Source: a virus | Direction: 5' to 3' (one strand) | IMG/VR virus record: IMGVR_UViG_3300034418_007185 | Location: 1-26,669 of that record | DNA length: 26,669 bases | Shown: piece after piece, positions 7,953-13,921 of the stretch | Layout: every line of letters begins with the position of its first letter | Position numbering within the stretch: the stretch's first letter is position 1 | Program-made: the position numbers and the translations under genes | The notes under the pieces: model-generated | Told to the model about the DNA's origin: nothing | The model's database searches: none | What the model saw: only the letters and a program-made list of their open reading frames with translations

Positions 7953-8355
7953 TGCCATCCTTGTTTAATTGGCATCCTTTTACCAAGTCTAAGTATTCCC
8001 ACCATGTAAGCAGCACCACCGTCTCTCCGGCATCCGGTCGGAAAGCCACTGCGTCCACATTTTCATTAGGCAGCAGATAACTCGCGATCGACTTCCGCCG
8101 CTTTGCTTGTATTCGCTTGTCGCAAACCACCAGATCGACTTCCTCATGCAAACCTAGCGATCGACCATTCGACGCCCAGGCTCGCTTTGCTTCGAGTCCG
8201 CTGTCTTTTGCTTGGTTCACCAGCTCTCGCTCGTATGCGTTCCCTTTTCGCTTGCTTGGGTGCGTCATCGCTTCCTCCGTGTATGGACAGTTCCTGCATC
8301 CGTTCCAGCAGCACGAGCCGCGAGACAGCAGGAATTCTCTGCTAAGTGCTGGCAT
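7915..8355 (-). CDS. Holliday-junction-resolvase-like nuclease with Cys-rich N-terminal domain
   Basis: 146 residues from ATG 8355, which has GGAG about 11 nt upstream and overlaps the upstream HTH gene by 14 nt. Residues 6-25 (REFLLSRGSCCWNGCRNCPY) match the CC-x-NGC-x-x-CPY motif of DUF5522-like small proteins, probably metal binding. From residue 35, KGNAYERELV with Glu42, EEVDLVV with Asp74 and IQAKRRK (Gln83-Lys85) follow the E...D...(E/Q)xK order of Hjc-type PD-(D/E)xK nucleases. These cut branched DNA. A second in-frame ATG at 8268 has a much stronger ribosome site and would give the nuclease alone (117 residues). A longer reading to 8478 is possible but overlaps the HTH gene more. Confidence 0.65.
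   Translation of the reverse strand: MPALSREFLLSRGSCCWNGCRNCPYTEEAMTHPSKRKGNAYERELVNQAKDSGLEAKRAWASNGRSLGLHEEVDLVVCDKRIQAKRRKSIASYLLPNENVDAVAFRPDAGETVVLLTWWEYLDLVKGCQLNKDGNDDALQSAHVHK
8266..8278 (-). promoter_or_regulatory. Strong internal ribosome binding site and start of the nuclease domain
   Basis: On the minus strand GGAGG (8274-8278) is followed 5 nt later by an in-frame ATG (8266-8268). This site is stronger than the one at the upstream start 8355. It sits exactly at the boundary between the Cys-rich motif and the nuclease domain, so two products from one reading frame are likely. Which start dominates cannot be told from sequence. Confidence 0.5.
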
Positions 8356-8590
8356 GTTCGATTTGACTCCAGTGCCATCCTTTTGCCAGTTCGCTGGTCG
8401 GTCGCAGTCCCCTGGATAGCCGGCCAACATACATGGCAAGCCTTGGTGATGTCGGACATCCCCTGACTGATCGCTCAACGTAGCTCACCGATCTCCCTAT
8501 TGCCCTTGCTATCCGCGTGCATCCGTATCCGCTTCGGTAGAGATGCTCGATGTGATACGCCTCTGGGCAGTTAAGTGCTGGGCTTCTCAT
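8342..8590 (-). CDS. Small helix-turn-helix protein
   Basis: 82 residues. Residues 8-42 read as a homeodomain-like HTH of the resolvase or sigma-region type: EAYHIEHLYRSGYGCTRIAR then AIGRSVSYVERSVRG, where the second helix pair has the usual small residue and Ile/Val spacing. The C-terminal half is basic and less ordered. It overlaps the upstream gene by 4 nt (ATGA) and its stop lies inside the start of the nuclease gene. Such proteins serve as transcription regulators or as recruiters of nucleases; the target is unknown. Confidence 0.6.
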   Translation of the reverse strand: MRSPALNCPEAYHIEHLYRSGYGCTRIARAIGRSVSYVERSVRGCPTSPRLAMYVGRLSRGLRPTSELAKGWHWSQIEHAST

Positions 8591-8796
8591 TCTGGCCGCT
8601 CAAGATATGAATGCAATTTTCCGTCCACTCCGCGTTTTTCAACATAGAAACATCCAGCTTCTAAAAGCCTGTCCTCAAGTTCTTGCAATAGACCAATGTT
8701 AATTACATTGCTTTGCATTACGGCCCCGTGTTCATAAACAGAAAGTGAATCATTTACCAACTTGACCGCAGTTTCTATTAACTTTGAATTTCTCAT
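8587..8796 (-). CDS. Small hypothetical protein
   Basis: 69 residues, soluble, mixed alpha/beta in appearance (IETAVKLVNDSL helix, NIGLLQELEDRLLEAGCF helix, then a beta-rich KRGVDGKLHSYLERPE). No recognised family. ATGA overlaps of 4 nt on both sides make it a translated member of the early operon. The codon composition is noticeably more A/T-rich than its neighbours, which may mean a separate origin. Confidence 0.5.
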   Translation of the reverse strand: MRNSKLIETAVKLVNDSLSVYEHGAVMQSNVINIGLLQELEDRLLEAGCFYVEKRGVDGKLHSYLERPE

Positions 8797-9089
8797 TTCC
8801 AGTGCCTCGATCTGTAGTTCCTCCCGTCCTTCCCCTTCACGATCGCATCGGCGATCACCGTTCTTGCGGTGCTTCCAAAGTTCCAGGGTAAGCAGGTGGA
8901 CGGCTCAGCTCTGCTGCTCGCTCCGACTCCGGTGAACTTCGCGCCCTTGGCAGGCCCCAGCAGGTGCGCCACGATTCCACGATCTGCCATCAGCCTGGCT
9001 TCCCGTTCCGCGTGTGCTTGTGCTGCCGGCTCGATGCTTGTTCCGGTCGGAGGAACCGTTGCCAGTATCGCTGCCACTATCAAATCCAT
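8793..9089 (-). CDS. Small, probably exported protein, CAP-like fragment
   Basis: 98 residues. The first ~14 residues (MDLIVAAILATVPP) could be a short signal sequence or anchor, followed by AAQAHAEREARLMADRGIVAHLLGP, GVGASSR and TARTVIADAIVKGKDGRNYRSRHWK. The order of helix with alternating Ala/His, a GVG-x-SS turn, Cys-x-x-Trp and final 'DGR-Y' strand recalls degenerate CAP/SCP-type small proteins of planctomycetes, from memory. Four-nt overlap with the downstream gene and 10-nt overlap with the upstream one (9080-9089). An exported protein inside a replication operon is unexpected. Confidence 0.45.
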   Translation of the reverse strand: MDLIVAAILATVPPTGTSIEPAAQAHAEREARLMADRGIVAHLLGPAKGAKFTGVGASSRAEPSTCLPWNFGSTARTVIADAIVKGKDGRNYRSRHWK

Positions 9090-9259
9090 TCGTCGTACTC
9101 CTTCAGTCGTTCCCAGAACACCGAACCGTCATCCAGATAACCAATCAGATACCGCTTGCGTCCGCCTGAGTCCGTGACCAGCAAGCAATCGCCAATCTGC
9201 CGCACTCCATAGAAGCAGATGCAAGCCAGCGATGATGCTCTTTGCACAAGATCAAACAT
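9080..9259 (-). CDS. Small hypothetical protein
   Basis: 59 residues from the ATG at 9259, which has GGAG about 10 nt upstream; a TTG at 9265 would add two residues. The sequence is mostly beta strands (CICFYGVRQIGDCLLVTDSGG, then RKRYLIGYLDDGSVFWERLKEYDEW), suggesting a small barrel or SH3-like fold. No family recognised. The start lies within the last codons of the loader-like gene, and its stop overlaps the next gene, so it is embedded in the early operon. Confidence 0.45.
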   Translation of the reverse strand: MFDLVQRASSLACICFYGVRQIGDCLLVTDSGGRKRYLIGYLDDGSVFWERLKEYDEWI

Positions 9260-9749
9260 ACTCAAACCACTCCGGCTTCTGTGCGTCTTTGTTTCCGTTC
9301 CTGACTTGGCGATCCCATTCCATTAGTTCGTCCATCATCATTTCATTTTGCTCCAGCGTTAGCTGTTTCGCTTTTACCAAAGTTCCGAGCCTGATTGCAA
9401 GTTTACCTGTGATCATATCGCCGACGATCTTCATCGCATTTTTGCTTTGGCCGTGGTAGTTCCGCATTTGCCGCTCTTTCTCGACTCGCTTGAACCGTCG
9501 GTCATTAGCTTCTCGCTTGATGTTCCTTGCTAGAACGTCTGGCTTTTCGTAGCGGCCAACCGGCTCGAAGTCGCCGGCCACTATCTCGGAGACCAGTTGC
9601 GTGACGTCGCTGGCATCACAGTCGCCTAGCATCTCGCACCAAGCGTCAAGAGTATCCTTTGGCTTGCTCGTTGCTTCTAGCCACTGGCGATAACTAGGGA
9701 ACACCGTCAGCACTCTGCCTAGCTCTGTTCTTGCTTCTGCTGTTTTCAT
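9252..9749 (-). CDS. Possible replication helicase-loader (G39P-like) protein
   Basis: 165 residues, all helical. The N-terminal part has the layout of loader/inhibitor proteins of the G39P type: LGRVLTVFPSYRQWLEA, then LDAWCEMLGDCDASDVTQLVSEIVA, then a linker and FEPVGRYEKPDVLARNIKREAN. The C-terminal half is basic and coiled (KRVEKERQMRNYHGQ). Position supports it: the ATG overlaps the end of the initiator gene by 4 nt, as in initiator-loader pairs. Family similarity is a judgement from pattern, without a search, so the call is tentative; no helicase gene is seen in the window. Confidence 0.4.
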   Translation of the reverse strand: MKTAEARTELGRVLTVFPSYRQWLEATSKPKDTLDAWCEMLGDCDASDVTQLVSEIVAGDFEPVGRYEKPDVLARNIKREANDRRFKRVEKERQMRNYHGQSKNAMKIVGDMITGKLAIRLGTLVKAKQLTLEQNEMMMDELMEWDRQVRNGNKDAQKPEWFEYV

Positions 9750-10432
9750 ATCCCTAGATCCACTGTCTTTGGTTTGCTGCGTTGTTTCCCGAAGTCGTTG
9801 TCGCTATCAAGTATCGACCTGGCACCTTTCTGGATGCTGAAGTCGATATCTCGCTTTGCCTTTTCTGGGCCGCGTCGATGCAACTCCATTAGGATCGACT
9901 CTGCTTGCACCTCTGGAATCTGCCGGCCATCTACCGAGTACCGGAACTCGCACCACCGAGTCCATTCTTTCGCGAAACCTTCCGCCTGTGGGTGAGAAAG
10001 TATATTCTTCTCTTCTCTTCTATTCTCTTCTCTGGTCACGCTTTTGTCACAACTTGAGCGTGACGCAAGCGTGACGCTTTTGCGACGGCTTGCCTGCCGA
10101 TTAGCGTCATTTGCCCGTTTTTTTGCACTTTGCGACAAATGGCGATCCCAGTTCGGTATCCGTATGACTGGACGATCGCCGCTTTCGTCGTATTCGAGCC
10201 AGCCGACGTCACACATCAATTCGGGAAAGCCAGGCAAGTTAATGCGACGTCCGAGTGACGCGAGCGTGACGCCTGTCACGGTGTCGGCGTGACATTGGCG
10301 TGACACCCACGACCAAAGAGCGTGACAGTATCCGACGATCGCCTCCTCTCGGATGCCGAGTTCGTCCGCCATTTGCATGACCGCCGGATCTTCCATTAGG
10401 TCGATCCGCATCTTGATCCAATCACCGGCCAT
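9746..10432 (-). CDS. Phage replication initiator protein
   Basis: 228 residues. The N-terminal ~110 residues begin MAGDWIKMRIDLMEDPAVMQMADELGI, continue with VGYCHALWSWVSRQC and TVTGVTLASLGRRINLPGF, and end with PVIRIPNWDRHLSQSAKKR. This is the winged-helix DNA-binding domain of phage replication initiators of the P22 gp18 or lambda-O-like type. A low-complexity Ser/Arg linker (about 110-143) follows, then a helical C-terminal domain (AKEWTRWCEFRYSVDGRQIP, AESILMELHRRGPEKAKRDIDF) likely for helicase or loader contact. The gene carries repeated GCGTGAC iterons in its own sequence, suggesting it binds inside its own gene. Overlaps the methyltransferase gene by 11 nt. Confidence 0.75.
   Translation of the reverse strand: MAGDWIKMRIDLMEDPAVMQMADELGIREEAIVGYCHALWSWVSRQCHADTVTGVTLASLGRRINLPGFPELMCDVGWLEYDESGDRPVIRIPNWDRHLSQSAKKRANDANRQASRRKSVTLASRSSCDKSVTREENRREEKNILSHPQAEGFAKEWTRWCEFRYSVDGRQIPEVQAESILMELHRRGPEKAKRDIDFSIQKGARSILDSDNDFGKQRSKPKTVDLGI
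10001..10033 (-). other. AT-rich polypyrimidine tract, candidate origin unwinding element
   Basis: 33 bp directly beside the inverted iteron contain only T, C and A on the plus strand, with no G. On the minus strand it is a purine-only-like run rich in GAAGAG. It is the most base-biased stretch in the gene and encodes a charged Arg/Glu linker of the initiator. The arrangement of iterons next to an AT-rich, strand-biased tract matches the lambda origin layout. Role is inferred. Confidence 0.45.
10035..10326 (-). repeat. GCGTGAC iterons, candidate replication origin
   Basis: Inside the initiator gene, seven exact copies of GCGTGAC: five-base-or-longer matches at 10058-10064, 10069-10075, 10264-10270, 10287-10293, 10298-10304 and 10320-10326 as read on the plus strand, and an inverted copy GTCACGC at 10035-10041. 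A one-mismatch copy (GAGTGAC) is at 10253-10259. TGAC cores are spaced 11 bp at 10061/10072, 10256/10267 and 10290/10301, and 22 bp at 10301/10323: about one or two helical turns. An 11-bp period shifts reading frame, so it cannot be a codon or peptide repeat. Intragenic iterons are how lambda O recognises its origin. Confidence 0.65.
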
Positions 10433-11354
10433 AGCTCACCTCGTTCAAGTTGTCGAGAACGATCCCGATATCCATAAACTGCTTCCTGAATTGCTCTTTC
10501 TTGTCGCCAATGTAAAGAATTGCTTGCCCCTGTAATGGCGATGACATTGGCTCATTGTCTTTATTCAAAAACTTAATGCGTCCATGCACCAAGCAAATGC
10601 ACTGCGATATCTCTGCGATCTGCTGAAACCACCTAGATTCCGTTGCGTTGTTCACAAGAATGCAGGCTTGCGAAAATTCTATTTGGCAGATCTTTTCCGC
10701 AAATCTTCCGATAAGGTCTTTTGAGTATGGTGGGTTAAGCCATACATTCCCAAACCATCTCTTCGACAGACCGTCAGTTTCTTGCGTATAAAAAACGCCA
10801 GCTTTTACATTTTGTTGAGCAACGTCGCAACTTGCTGGATCAAGATCGATTCCTCCCATCGCTATTCTGGCGGCTTCGATGTATTTGGGTGGCGTGTACC
10901 ATTCGTTTTCACCACTGTTGTTAGAAACATGGCATTTTCCGATCAGCTTTAATAAGCCAGATTGCGTTATCTCCGTCTCGCTTTTATTGCTTTCGTCGAT
11001 ATACCTTTGAAAGGTATCTTCCGGCACAGATGCTTCTTGCTGCCATCTCGCCGATTGCCTTTTGTTAATACCTAGATCCTCTAGCGTTTCTAGCGGTGCC
11101 ATCTTGGCACCGCTAGATTTGCTGTGCCTGTTTTTCGCCTTGTCTCTCGAAGCCAGTAGCTCACCGGCTTTGCGCTCGGCTCTTAGCTTTATTTCTGTCG
11201 CTGCATTAGCGGTCAGATGGCATTGCTTTGCCGCCTTGATATAAACCCTAACAGCTTCCGCCTGGTCGCGTATTTCAAGTATATCTTTTAGGCTGGTCGC
11301 CTTAGACAAAGCTGCTTGAGCTTTGCTTATATTCTGAAGTGTATTTGACTCCAT
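10422..11354 (-). CDS. Phage N6-adenine DNA methyltransferase (Dam type)
   Basis: 310 residues. The C-terminal half is the phage Dam-type methyltransferase domain (Pfam DNA_N-6-adenine-methyltransferase type): EWYTPPKYIEAAR near residue 150, GGIDLDPASCD just after it, and VWLNPPYS with the NPPY catalytic motif near residue 205, then a beta strand ACILVNNATES. The N-terminal ~140 residues (SKATSLKDILEIRDQAEAVR, LRAERKAGELLA, SARWQQEASVP) resemble helical regions often fused to such enzymes in phages. It transfers a methyl group from S-adenosylmethionine to adenine, probably protecting phage DNA or marking it; target site not readable. A strong site (GGAGG, 7 nt from ATG) precedes the start, 1 nt after the HNH gene's stop. 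Confidence 0.8.
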   Translation of the reverse strand: MESNTLQNISKAQAALSKATSLKDILEIRDQAEAVRVYIKAAKQCHLTANAATEIKLRAERKAGELLASRDKAKNRHSKSSGAKMAPLETLEDLGINKRQSARWQQEASVPEDTFQRYIDESNKSETEITQSGLLKLIGKCHVSNNSGENEWYTPPKYIEAARIAMGGIDLDPASCDVAQQNVKAGVFYTQETDGLSKRWFGNVWLNPPYSKDLIGRFAEKICQIEFSQACILVNNATESRWFQQIAEISQCICLVHGRIKFLNKDNEPMSSPLQGQAILYIGDKKEQFRKQFMDIGIVLDNLNEVSYGR

Positions 11355-11355
11355 C

Positions 11356-11928
11356 TCACACCTCCGCTTCCTGCTCTATTCGCCTGATGACATCGGCATT
11401 CGCATAAGATGGGAATGCAATCTTAGAGACCATGTGTATTGCGCTATGATGCCTTGCACAAAAGGTCTGAAGTTCCATCAGGCTTTCGTTGAATAATCGG
11501 TATCTCCAGTGATGCGTTTCTAAATTCTGTGGTGACTTGCAAAGCGTGCATCTGTATCCGTCAAATGCTTTTCTTTCTTGGGACATCCGTTTCCAATGGC
11601 CGGTTTTGTAATAAAGAGATTTGATTGATGCCGTTATCCTTTGCCTTTCTTCTTCTGGAAGAGGATAAACCAATTCGTAATAAGCTCCACCGACACCCTC
11701 GTCTTTGCAGGTCTGTTTGCTAATTACATAACCTCGTTCTCGGAGAGCCTGTATCTCGCAAGAGAAGCGATGCCCTAGCCCTCTCTGCGATAGAAGATCG
11801 TTTGTTGTTTTCCTTCCTCTTTTAAGCATTTCTAGTATTTTGTCCTGCCTCCCTGTCCGGCTTTCCCACCACCTTTCGTCTTGCACCTCATCCAGCAAGT
11901 CGCTTTCGTAATACGAACTGCCCATCAC
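11356..11928 (-). CDS. HNH endonuclease with N-terminal winged-helix-like domain
   Basis: 190 residues. The C-terminal part shows an HNH core: CTLC (Cys pair), then LETHHWRYRLFNESLMELQTFCARHHSAIH, with the His-His dyad, an Asn in the middle and Cys-x-x-His-His zinc ligands. The N-terminal ~90 residues include DKILEMLKRGRKTTNDLL and SCEIQALRERGYVISKQTCKD, which look like a winged helix for DNA binding. Such enzymes nick or cut double-stranded DNA with a metal ion. It could serve recombination, host DNA degradation or act selfishly; fit with the recombination neighbours favours the first. ATGA overlap with the gene upstream. Confidence 0.75.
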   Translation of the reverse strand: MMGSSYYESDLLDEVQDERWWESRTGRQDKILEMLKRGRKTTNDLLSQRGLGHRFSCEIQALRERGYVISKQTCKDEGVGGAYYELVYPLPEEERQRITASIKSLYYKTGHWKRMSQERKAFDGYRCTLCKSPQNLETHHWRYRLFNESLMELQTFCARHHSAIHMVSKIAFPSYANADVIRRIEQEAEV

Positions 11929-12155
11929 ATGTTCCTTTCTCTAATCTCTCGTGTATTTATTCCCATCGACATGCACTTAAAAGCAAAGTAATTCCTAACC
12001 CGGTTCATCTTCGCTTCATCCATCGTCCATTCCATCTCTTCCCACTTGTCATACTCGATCTCCGCGATGCACTCGCGAAGATCGTCAATATTTCTCGCCT
12101 CCTTGATCCGCAGCATGTGCCACTTCTCGTTGGGCATCTCAGAATGGGAACTCAT
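11925..12155 (-). CDS. Small acidic hypothetical protein
   Basis: 76 residues, highly charged and helical (ARNIDDLRECIAEIEYDKWEE), ending with a basic stretch MGINTREIRERNM. No recognised family. The start overlaps the end of ssb by 17 nt; an in-frame ATG at 12137 would avoid the overlap but has no ribosome site. Downstream overlap of 4 nt with the HNH gene shows coupling. Its position between ssb and nuclease suggests a recombination accessory protein, inferred only. Confidence 0.45.
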   Translation of the reverse strand: MSSHSEMPNEKWHMLRIKEARNIDDLRECIAEIEYDKWEEMEWTMDEAKMNRVRNYFAFKCMSMGINTREIRERNM

Positions 12156-12537
12156 CGGCTGACGGCTCCGGCTTCGGTGCTGGTTTCGGTGCCGGCGTTG
12201 CTTCCGACCTCCCGCCGAGTAACTGCAACCGATCCCCGATCACCTTGAGCTTTTTTCGCTCCTGTCCGCTTTGATCCGTCCAAGCATCCATCTTCATCCT
12301 GCCTTCCAAGTAGACTGGCGCACCTTTGCCGGCGTACTCGGCTGCGACTTCGGCTGTCCGACCCCAGAGCGTTACATCTAAAAATAAAACTTCCTCTACC
12401 CATTGTCCGCTTGCGTCCTTTCGCTTCTCGTTGATTGCTACGCCTACATCACAGACAGCGTTTCCGCCTGGTGTACGCTTTAGCTCAATGTCTCTGGTTA
12501 CGTTTCCGATCACTTGCACTTTGTTCAAACTAGCCAT
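12139..12537 (-). CDS. ssb: Single-stranded DNA-binding protein
   Basis: 132 residues. The OB fold of bacterial SSB is clear: NKVQVIGNVTRDIELKRTPGG, VCDVGVAINEK, VEEVLFLDVTLWGRTAEVAAEY, GAPVYLEGRMKMDAWTDQSG, RKKLKVIGDRLQLLG. The conserved sequence after strand 3 (LWGRTAEV) matches the family. A Pro/Ala/Lys-rich linker leads to the acidic tip DEFPF, like the DDIPF tail that recruits replication and repair proteins. It coats single strands during replication and works beside the RecT-like protein, whose gene overlaps it by 8 nt. Confidence 0.92.
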   Translation of the reverse strand: MASLNKVQVIGNVTRDIELKRTPGGNAVCDVGVAINEKRKDASGQWVEEVLFLDVTLWGRTAEVAAEYAGKGAPVYLEGRMKMDAWTDQSGQERKKLKVIGDRLQLLGGRSEATPAPKPAPKPEPSADEFPF

Positions 12538-13120
12538 TGTCGATGTCTCTCAATTCGTCGGTCGTGTATAGCCCCAAGCCGATCTCAGGTGCTGTGGTTC
12601 TTATCAGGAATGCTGCTGCTCTGTATCTCAGCATCAGCTCTGGCATCGTTTTCCATTTCGATCCCGTCTTGGTGGCCCATCCTTCAGCCTTCGCCATTTC
12701 CAGCGAGACCATCGGGCCGGCGATCTCTCTTCCGGTCGCAAGCTCGACAGTCTTTGCCGTGCATTCGCTCTTGTCGTCGTTGAACTCGTAGTAGACTGCC
12801 CCGAACTTTCCGCAGGCGTTAAAGCTCGCAATCAGAAACTGTGCAGACCAGCCAGGCTTGCCGTGGATGATGTGCAGCGACTGCATCACCATCAGCGGAT
12901 CTGCGTTCATCCGGCGAGCCATGTTCATGGCTACGACTACATCGGCGATGTTGCCCTGATACTGCTTCGGCACCAAGCTAGATGCTGAGAGCAGTTTTGC
13001 TTCTCGCTGCACCAGCTCAAACTTTCGCGTATCCGCCTCGACCAAAGCCAACGCGGTCTCTGGTTCTCTTTCCGGCTCGATAACTGCCGGCATCTCTATC
13101 AACTCGTTCTCTTCACTCAT
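12530..13120 (-). CDS. RecT-like single-strand annealing protein
   Basis: 196 residues. Residues 50-110 contain VPKQYQGNIADVVVAMNMARRM and IIHGKPGWSAQFLIASFNACG, and 150-190 contain MAKAEGWATKTGSKWKTMPELMLRYRAAAFL, the conserved C-terminal core of a RecT-type annealing protein family. The N-terminus (first 30 residues) is acidic. RecT proteins bind single-stranded ends and anneal homologous strands, usually with an exonuclease partner; no exonuclease is recognisable next door, so the resolvase-like or HNH protein may substitute. Overlaps ssb by 8 nt, consistent with joint action. Confidence 0.7.
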   Translation of the reverse strand: MSEENELIEMPAVIEPEREPETALALVEADTRKFELVQREAKLLSASSLVPKQYQGNIADVVVAMNMARRMNADPLMVMQSLHIIHGKPGWSAQFLIASFNACGKFGAVYYEFNDDKSECTAKTVELATGREIAGPMVSLEMAKAEGWATKTGSKWKTMPELMLRYRAAAFLIRTTAPEIGLGLYTTDELRDIDNG

Positions 13121-13382
13121 CGCTATCCTCTCGTGTTAGCGTTACATCAGAAAAGCGACTGACCCGACCAGTCGCGTCGTACTCTTTGCGGATCTCGTGT
13201 GCGTCCTCTCGCTCGTCGATCCTTCCTTGCTCGTATGCTCGCAAACAAGCCAGCATAAAGTCGCCTTGCTTGCCGCTGATCTGTACTTTTGGATCGTCCG
13301 GCATATTGAATTGCGGCTTTGCTACTTTCCACCAGTCATCGAATTGCCGGCGTCGCTCTCCCCTAAATACCCAATCAGTCAT
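13113..13382 (-). CDS. Hypothetical early protein
   Basis: 89 residues, soluble, charged. The N-terminus is aromatic and basic (DWVFRGERRRQFDDWWKVAK); the centre has KQGDFMLACLRAYEQGRIDEREDA. No family recognised. AGGA precedes its ATG by about 7 nt. It overlaps the RecT-like gene by 8 nt and starts in an ATGA overlap with the tiny membrane ORF. The tight coupling suggests an accessory of recombination but nothing in the residues proves it. Confidence 0.55.
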   Translation of the reverse strand: MTDWVFRGERRRQFDDWWKVAKPQFNMPDDPKVQISGKQGDFMLACLRAYEQGRIDEREDAHEIRKEYDATGRVSRFSDVTLTREDSDE

Positions 13383-13477
13383 TCCATATCCTCATCGTTT
13401 GGTGCAAGCAAAATTATCATCACCACAGCGACGGTGATCACCGTCATCAACGCAAGTACTTGACACAGTAAGCCCAT
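13379..13477 (-). CDS. Tiny single-pass membrane protein
   Basis: 32 residues from an ATG with an ideal site (AAGGAGG, 5 nt spacing). Residues 2-25 are hydrophobic (MGLLCQVLALMTVITVAVVM then IILLAP), ending with an acidic tail NDEDME. The stop TGA forms an ATGA overlap with the next gene. It lies out of frame over the end of the preceding membrane gene by 86 nt. Its ribosome site is the strongest nearby, so it is probably expressed. Function unknown. Confidence 0.5.
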   Translation of the reverse strand: MGLLCQVLALMTVITVAVVMIILLAPNDEDME

Positions 13478-13655
13478 GACGCCTCCTTATCTCGTCGTTC
13501 TTCTTTGTGATTCCGTCCATATATGCCTCGAAGTCCCGACCAATCCTTCGGATCTCTTGCATCTGTCGCTGCCGGCTGGATTCCATCGACAGCACCAAAG
13601 CGATCAAGAACCCGAATGGTGCAACGATTCCGATTCCGATAATTGCAAAAGTCAT
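13392..13655 (-). CDS. Small N-terminally anchored membrane protein
   Basis: 87 residues starting at the ATG at 13655, which forms a 4-nt ATGA overlap with the upstream stop and has AAGGAG 9 nt before it (a GTG at 13661 would put the site too close). Residues 2-24 are a transmembrane segment (TFAIIGIGIVAPFGFLIALV), followed by a charged helix to about residue 60. The last ~25 residues lie over the tiny membrane ORF in another frame and look unconserved. Anchored helix could act as a lysis accessory or membrane tether; no evidence for either. Confidence 0.5.
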   Translation of the reverse strand: MTFAIIGIGIVAPFGFLIALVLSMESSRQRQMQEIRRIGRDFEAYMDGITKKNDEIRRRHGLTVSSTCVDDGDHRRCGDDNFACTKR

Positions 13656-13921
13656 AGCCACTGACTCCTTAGAATAAAGCTATGAGCTTCTCGCGATGCT
13701 TCGTAGAAAGCCTCTGCTCGTTCAGCGTGTGATAACGCTGCTGATGTGTCGCCTCGTTTCATTGCCTCTTTCACTTGCAAGCGTTCATCGCTGTGCATCT
13801 CGGTCAGCCTAGTCGCTATTTTCGCGATGGCGTTTCTCGCTGCGTCACTTCTTTCTAGCCAGGCTGGTAGCCTCTCTGGTTTTATCGCATTCACACAATA
13901 TGTAGAGTCTTTTGCATCCAT
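13652..13921 (-). CDS. Small helical hypothetical protein
   Basis: 89 residues when started at ATG 13921. The C-terminal 75 residues are helical and charged (PAWLERSDAARNAIAKIATRL, KEAMKRGDTSAALSHAERAEAFYEAS), without Cys-rich or membrane features. An extension upstream to a GTG at 14035 lacks a ribosome site and lies over the zinc-ribbon gene, so it is probably not coding. Even this start overlaps that gene by 77 nt; a GTG at 13894 would shorten the overlap. Real start uncertain. Function unknown. Confidence 0.45.
   Translation of the reverse strand: MDAKDSTYCVNAIKPERLPAWLERSDAARNAIAKIATRLTEMHSDERLQVKEAMKRGDTSAALSHAERAEAFYEASREAHSFILRSQWL

Noticed and set aside
8265-8459. 64-codon minus-strand open frame in a third frame
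   Set aside because: Overlaps both the HTH and nuclease genes, has no recognisable pattern, and the nuclease reading frame accounts for the region.
10035-10326. CRISPR array
   Set aside because: The repeats are 7 bp, unevenly spaced and inside a coding gene; they fit iterons instead.
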